In this document: in pieces, positions 60,615 to 64,000 of the stretch
Numbering within the stretch: position 1 is the first letter of the stretch
How the letters are laid out: every line of letters starts with the position of its first letter
Assembly (NCBI RefSeq): GCF_020181355.1
Contig: NZ_CP084004.1
Location: 372,001 to 436,000 of the forward strand
Source: Collinsella aerofaciens
GTDB taxonomy: Bacteria; Actinomycetota; Coriobacteriia; Coriobacteriales; Coriobacteriaceae
Direction: 5' to 3'
Length of the DNA: 64,000 nt
Notes under the pieces: generated by a model
What the model saw: the letters and a program-made list of their open reading frames with translations, nothing else
Database searches by the model: none
Told to the model about the DNA's origin: nothing
Made by a program: the position numbers and the translations under genes

Positions 60615-61481
60615 TTAGCCGATTTCGGTAAACATCGCTGCTGGTGCGTTGAACTCAAACTCGACAATACCGCAGGAACCGTAACGGTTCTTTGTGATTG
60701 AAGCAATGACGGGCCGTTTTTTAAGCAACATATTGGCATTACGCTCTTCGGGCTTATCGCCCTTAATAGAAAGCGACATAACGAGATCTGCCGAATACTC
60801 GAACATGTTGCACCCGCCTATCGCCTGAAGCCCGGTGGTCTGCTTGTCGTAATTAACGCGGTTAATTGATGAGATAGCGAAGAGCGGACAATGGGCCTCA
60901 TCCACGATTCGGCGGAGCTCGGAAGCGACGAGCTTGAGACCGATACGCTCGTCGGCAATGCGCAGTTCCTGCGGCAAAGAGACGATTTGCGCGTAATCAA
61001 CAATAACCAGTGGCGGTTCGCCATGTTTATCGGCAACCTCTTCGATTGCCTTTCGCATCCCGGCATATTTAATTTCACCAGGAATGATATACATTCGCTC
61101 GGCGATGCTGCGGGCGTAAATGTCGAGAACCTTCTCGAAGAGCCCGCGTTTGTCCTCAGACATGCCATCGCCGTTCATATCATCGTGCGTGAGCTCGCCG
61201 CCCGAGATGCGGGTGAGGCTCTTCGCGAGCATGCTGTCTCGCCCGAGCTCGCCCTCAAAGATGACCACCGGATGGCCAGCAATGGCCCATCCGTCGGCGA
61301 TTTGCTGCATAAACGTTGTTTTACCCGTACCGGGTCCGCCGGGGACGATGCACAGGTATTGACGAAGACCTCCGAGGATAGTATCCAGCGCACCGTGTTC
61401 GATATGCCCAAGCGGCCTATTCTTTAAGATACGCAAGGCGGTCTCGTCGAGGCCGACGCTCATGGGATTTAAAGCCGGCAC
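60615..61481 (-). CDS. DnaB-like RecA-fold ATPase
   Basis: 288 residues with Walker A GGPGTGKTT (about 48-56), Walker B LVIVDYAQIVS and a SINRVNYDKQ sensor region, as in the C-terminal domain of DnaB-type helicases. It lacks the DnaB N-terminal domain. In integrative elements such proteins act in replication after excision. A GTG start at 61481 follows GGAGG and overlaps the HTH gene by 13 nt; an ATG at 61463 is the alternative. Confidence 0.85.
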   Translation of the reverse strand: MPALNPMSVGLDETALRILKNRPLGHIEHGALDTILGGLRQYLCIVPGGPGTGKTTFMQQIADGWAIAGHPVVIFEGELGRDSMLAKSLTRISGGELTHDDMNGDGMSEDKRGLFEKVLDIYARSIAERMYIIPGEIKYAGMRKAIEEVADKHGEPPLVIVDYAQIVSLPQELRIADERIGLKLVASELRRIVDEAHCPLFAISSINRVNYDKQTTGLQAIGGCNMFEYSADLVMSLSIKGDKPEERNANMLLKKRPVIASITKNRYGSCGIVEFEFNAPAAMFTEIG

Positions 61482-61723
61482 GGTTCGCTCGCCTCCAATT
61501 CATGGAGGTATGCAAAGAAGCTCGATTCAAGGATGTAAATGCGGCGGTGCAACGCAATCGCGCGCCCGCTCTCCTTCATCATCTTCGAGGCCGTAACCGG
61601 ACTCAAGCCGGTTATCTTGCACACTTCAGCGATGCCAAGAAGGCGCTCGTGGCCCAAGTTGGAATCAGAAGAAACCGCAGTTGATGCTTGTACGGCAGCG
61701 TACGGTTCAGGCTCTACAATCAT
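61469..61723 (-). CDS. Excisionase-like helix-turn-helix protein
   Basis: 84 residues with RLLGIAEVCKITGLSPVTAS and RRIYILESSFFAYLHE, the winged-helix pattern of excisionase/MerR-like DNA-binding proteins. AAAGGA lies 7 nt before the ATG at 61723. It is the first gene of the leftward operon and may direct excision or start replication. Confidence 0.8.
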   Translation of the reverse strand: MIVEPEPYAAVQASTAVSSDSNLGHERLLGIAEVCKITGLSPVTASKMMKESGRAIALHRRIYILESSFFAYLHELEASEPCRL

Positions 61724-61985
61724 GGTAGAATCCTTTCAGGCTAGCTCGCCCCTCCCCCTTCGTCGCCAAACTTAGATAGGGAAGGGCGGGCGGCTTTTTA
61801 ATCAATGACCGAAAATAAAATAACTCCTTTCAAACAAGCTGGTCAGGCGCTTACTGTTTATATTGTAACACTGTCTGTTGCACAATCATATCTAGTTACA
61901 GTTCTAATTTCTAATTCACTTTCTGACTGTATAGACTTTATTGTCTGACTGATTTAATATATATACAACGATGATTGGAGTGGTT
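61724..61985. other. AT-rich divergent region of the mobile element
   Basis: This 262-bp gap between the leftward operon and the rightward hypothetical gene is AT-rich, with several TGTAACA/AGTTACAG and TATAGACTTTATTGTCTGAC-like inverted segments. It probably holds both promoters and could contain a replication or transfer origin. Confidence 0.5.
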
Positions 61986-62750
61986 ATGGGACGTTTACCA
62001 TTATCCGGAAGTAAGATGCGGAAAATTAAGTTCGGAACAACTGTTCAGGCGACGACCCCGGAGAAAATCGAAGAGCTACGCCTCAAGAACCCCGAATCAG
62101 TCAGAAGCACCGGCGAGGCTATCGACTATCTATGCAACCTGCTCACGGGGTTGCAGCCGAGGGTCGCCAGGGCCCTCGATGAGGCGTGCCTCAGGGAAGC
62201 TCGGCAAATCACCAATGAAATGAAGGCCCTTCCCGTTGACGGATCAGAAGAAATGAGTTTTAGTCAATTGGAACTTTATCGAGAGCAATTCCAGAGGCTC
62301 CACGACCATTTCTCTTTATATTGCGAGAAAGAGGAGAGGCCCCAGGGAATGAGACGGGTCGATCTCCTCGGCGGCGATTACGCTGTCCTCCCCTCCTCTT
62401 GGACTTTATTGGAAACAGAGGAATGCGCGAAGTCTTGCAGCCAGGTCGGAATTATCGAAATTCGCGGCGGCGCAAAATACGATGCGCCTCATTTTGCCTT
62501 CTTCCATAACGGAGAGTACAGTCAAAAGGACAAATTGCAGCGCGCAACCAAACTCTGGCCCCGCATGACCGACGTGATGCGCGACGAGGTCAAACTGGTC
62601 ACAGATGATGAGGGACATTACCTAAATATGGACGAGCACCTAGCCGCCCCCATCATTTGTTATTTCAACCTTCTAGATGCCAGCTACTATCAGTCTATGG
62701 AGCTGGAGCCGCCATATGGCGCAATGATCTACCGAAACAATGTCGCTTAA
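61986..62750 (+). CDS. Hypothetical protein of the mobile element
   Basis: 254 residues, no recognised domain. Residues 15-60 look like a short DNA-binding or dimerisation segment (KFGTTVQATTPEKIEELRLK; EAIDYLCNLLTGL). The rest is mixed alpha/beta and acidic. The ATG at 61986 has GGAG at 7 nt; an ATG at 61971 is in frame. It converges with the integrase gene across a shared terminator. Confidence 0.75.
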   Translation: MGRLPLSGSKMRKIKFGTTVQATTPEKIEELRLKNPESVRSTGEAIDYLCNLLTGLQPRVARALDEACLREARQITNEMKALPVDGSEEMSFSQLELYREQFQRLHDHFSLYCEKEERPQGMRRVDLLGGDYAVLPSSWTLLETEECAKSCSQVGIIEIRGGAKYDAPHFAFFHNGEYSQKDKLQRATKLWPRMTDVMRDEVKLVTDDEGHYLNMDEHLAAPIICYFNLLDASYYQSMELEPPYGAMIYRNNVA

Positions 62751-62753
62751 AAA

Positions 62754-62780
62754 AGAGGCCCCAAAGGGGCCTCTTTTTTA
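62754..62780. terminator. Bidirectional terminator between the hypothetical gene and the integrase
   Basis: AGAGGCCCC (62754-62762) pairs with GGGGCCTCT (62766-62774), flanked by A-run and T-run, so it can stop transcription from both sides. Confidence 0.92.
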
Positions 62781-62787
62781 GCCCTTT

Positions 62788-64000
62788 TTAGCCCTTCAGC
62801 AGATCATCCAGCACTGATGCTGCCTTCTGGTCATTTGCCTCGATAAAGTGGCTATAGATAGACAGCGTCGTCGATGGGCTAGCATGGCCCAAACGCGCCT
62901 GGATCGTCTTAATGTCCGCATTGGCACCAACGAGCAAAGTCGCTTGCGTATGTCTAAGCTCATGAGGCTTCAGCCCGCTATAACCCGTATAGCGGGTACG
63001 TTTGACGCCGTCACTCCCAATGACTTCCCTGCTCTCCTTAAAAGTACCGAAGCCGTTTTTCGCCGCAAACAGCCTAAACGCCCTTGAATAGTTATGTCCA
63101 TCCATCCGGGTCACAAGAGCCCGTTTGCCGTTGGCGGCGTCAACGATCCCAATGGAATGGACAATGGGCGTTTCTCCAGTCTGCCCCACTGCAAAGGAAT
63201 CGAACTCACTCCGCTGAATGGCTTTCCACCTGTCCAGATAGTCGGCAAGTTCATTTCCAACCGAAATCTTACGCCTGCTCATCTTTGATTTAGGCGGCCT
63301 CAATGTCCTGTCGTTCGTATATTGCTTTACTATCCTCAGAGTCTTGGCGTCGGGGTCATAATCCTCCCATGAGAGACCAAGGGCCTCCCCCTTCCTCAAA
63401 CCGCAGAGAAGTAGAAGCATTGTGCATGTGATAAAGGAAGATGGCTTCTCCTCCAAAAGGACCGCAAGAAGCCTTGCCGCCTCATCGGCGCTCAGCGCCT
63501 TACGAGCCTCGACATTCTGCTTGGGCAGTTTCACTCCCCTACAAGGGTTTTTGCCCACGAGGTCGTTATCGACGGCATCCTCCATTACCTGTTTGAGCTT
63601 GATGTGGATGCGGCGAATTTCACTTTCGCTGAATCGGCCTTCTTTTCTAGCCTTGGCATAAGCAGTGCGAACGTCATCCGATTTAAGCCGAGTGAGATCG
63701 GGATTGCCGAACAGCTCGCGTATGTGACGAATGTCCAAACCTTCACGCTCATAAGCAAGAGGTGATCCCATGGTCGACTCCCTGTTCGCGTGAAACCTGT
63801 CCGCATAATCTGATAGGCCCAGAGGACCATTGCCACGGTTGGAAGCGCCCTCAAGTTCAGCTCTATAGGCCTCCAGCGCCTTGGCGACTTCACTCGGCCA
63901 GTTTTTCGGGTTCTTGCTTCTGCAGTGAACCCTGCGTGACGGACTACGGCGGTACCGTCCTGTCTCCGGATCTTTTCCCAGGGAAAAATAAATCCGATAG
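62788..64000 (-). CDS. Tyrosine recombinase/integrase (partial, runs off the right edge)
   Basis: The frame is open from the stop at 62788 to the window edge, so the start lies outside. From the edge it reads an Arm-type DNA-binding domain (SLGKDPETGRYRRSPSRRVH), a core-binding domain (LSDYADRFHANRESTMGSPL), and the catalytic domain with GLRKGEALGLSWEDYD (first Arg), HELRHTQATLL (His-x-x-Arg), LGHASPSTTLSIYSH (His and the Tyr nucleophile). An ATG at 63771 is internal and should not be taken as the start. This is the plan of Tn916-like and related integrases; it would insert the element at an att site, perhaps the tRNA-Thr. Confidence 0.92.
   Translation of the reverse strand, partial: YRIYFSLGKDPETGRYRRSPSRRVHCRSKNPKNWPSEVAKALEAYRAELEGASNRGNGPLGLSDYADRFHANRESTMGSPLAYEREGLDIRHIRELFGNPDLTRLKSDDVRTAYAKARKEGRFSESEIRRIHIKLKQVMEDAVDNDLVGKNPCRGVKLPKQNVEARKALSADEAARLLAVLLEEKPSSFITCTMLLLLCGLRKGEALGLSWEDYDPDAKTLRIVKQYTNDRTLRPPKSKMSRRKISVGNELADYLDRWKAIQRSEFDSFAVGQTGETPIVHSIGIVDAANGKRALVTRMDGHNYSRAFRLFAAKNGFGTFKESREVIGSDGVKRTRYTGYSGLKPHELRHTQATLLVGANADIKTIQARLGHASPSTTLSIYSHFIEANDQKAASVLDDLLKG

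Noticed and set aside
63585-63893. Separate small gene upstream of the integrase
   Set aside because: It is an out-of-frame shadow. The integrase frame itself stays open through this region to the window edge.

Overview
The window is GC-rich and densely coded, with strong Shine-Dalgarno sites and few introns of non-coding DNA. Sugar PTS genes, a complete tagatose-6-phosphate pathway, pyruvate formate-lyase and an FprA-type flavoprotein point to a strictly anaerobic, saccharolytic gut bacterium. The protein style and the GC content fit the class Coriobacteriia, most likely Collinsella; this is inferred from gene content, not from a marker gene.

Layout. 1-5.2 kb: a sucrose/fructoside operon on the minus strand (GH32, PTS EIIBC, GH32 cut by the window edge) with a LacI repressor and tandem operators. 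5.5-7.9 kb: pyruvate formate-lyase encoded in two pieces, a 683-residue body and a separate 83-residue glycyl-radical domain. 8.4-13.1 kb: MarR regulator and a two-gene ABC exporter. 13.7-14.7 kb: DAHP synthase. 15.5-18.4 kb: BceAB-like ABC transporter. 18.6-19.6 kb: a MutT-Vsr fusion. 20.3-22.3 kb: class II aldolase and a DeoR regulator. 22.4-23.5 kb: FprA flavoprotein. 23.7-27.8 kb: a LacI regulator facing galK-galT (Leloir pathway). 28.2-29.5 kb: a DUF4143 ATPase. 29.7-46.5 kb: a lactose region with lacA, lacB, lacX, lacC, lacF, two LacI-lacE-lacG modules, a LacR-type DeoR regulator and galM. 46.9-47.4 kb: an orphan mannose-family EIIB that has lost its phosphorylation histidine.

From the tRNA-Thr at 47.5 kb to the right edge the window looks like an integrated mobilizable element: tyrosine integrase (cut by the edge), HTH protein, DnaB-like ATPase, MobC-like protein, VirD4-like coupling protein and relaxase. 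Its cargo is an AT-richer gene cluster for a probable ribosomally made peptide: a PqqD-domain/GNAT-like fusion, a radical SAM enzyme, a 67-residue candidate precursor with a Y-x-K-P leader motif, two small proteins and an ABC exporter. An IS30-type element has split the PqqD fusion gene; removing it together with one 13-bp target duplication restores the reading frame. An EcsC-like gene carries an in-frame stop, and pieces of IS21 and ISL3 elements surround the cargo.

How the parts work together. Lactose enters by LacF/LacE, LacG splits lactose-6-phosphate, LacAB-LacC and a class II aldolase process the galactose-6-phosphate, and galM-galK-galT handle free galactose. Pyruvate then goes to the split pyruvate formate-lyase. 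Regulation is readable in the DNA: LacI-type palindromes beside each lacE, galK and the sucrose operon, LacR-type sites at lacA, lacF and lacR, and a 9-bp motif ACCGTTCAC seen in the promoter regions of six of these units.

The intergenic DNA is itself unusual. Several families of long hairpins sit directly behind stop codons of metabolic genes. Copies share a core but have different, still complementary, arms, which suggests selection on structure.
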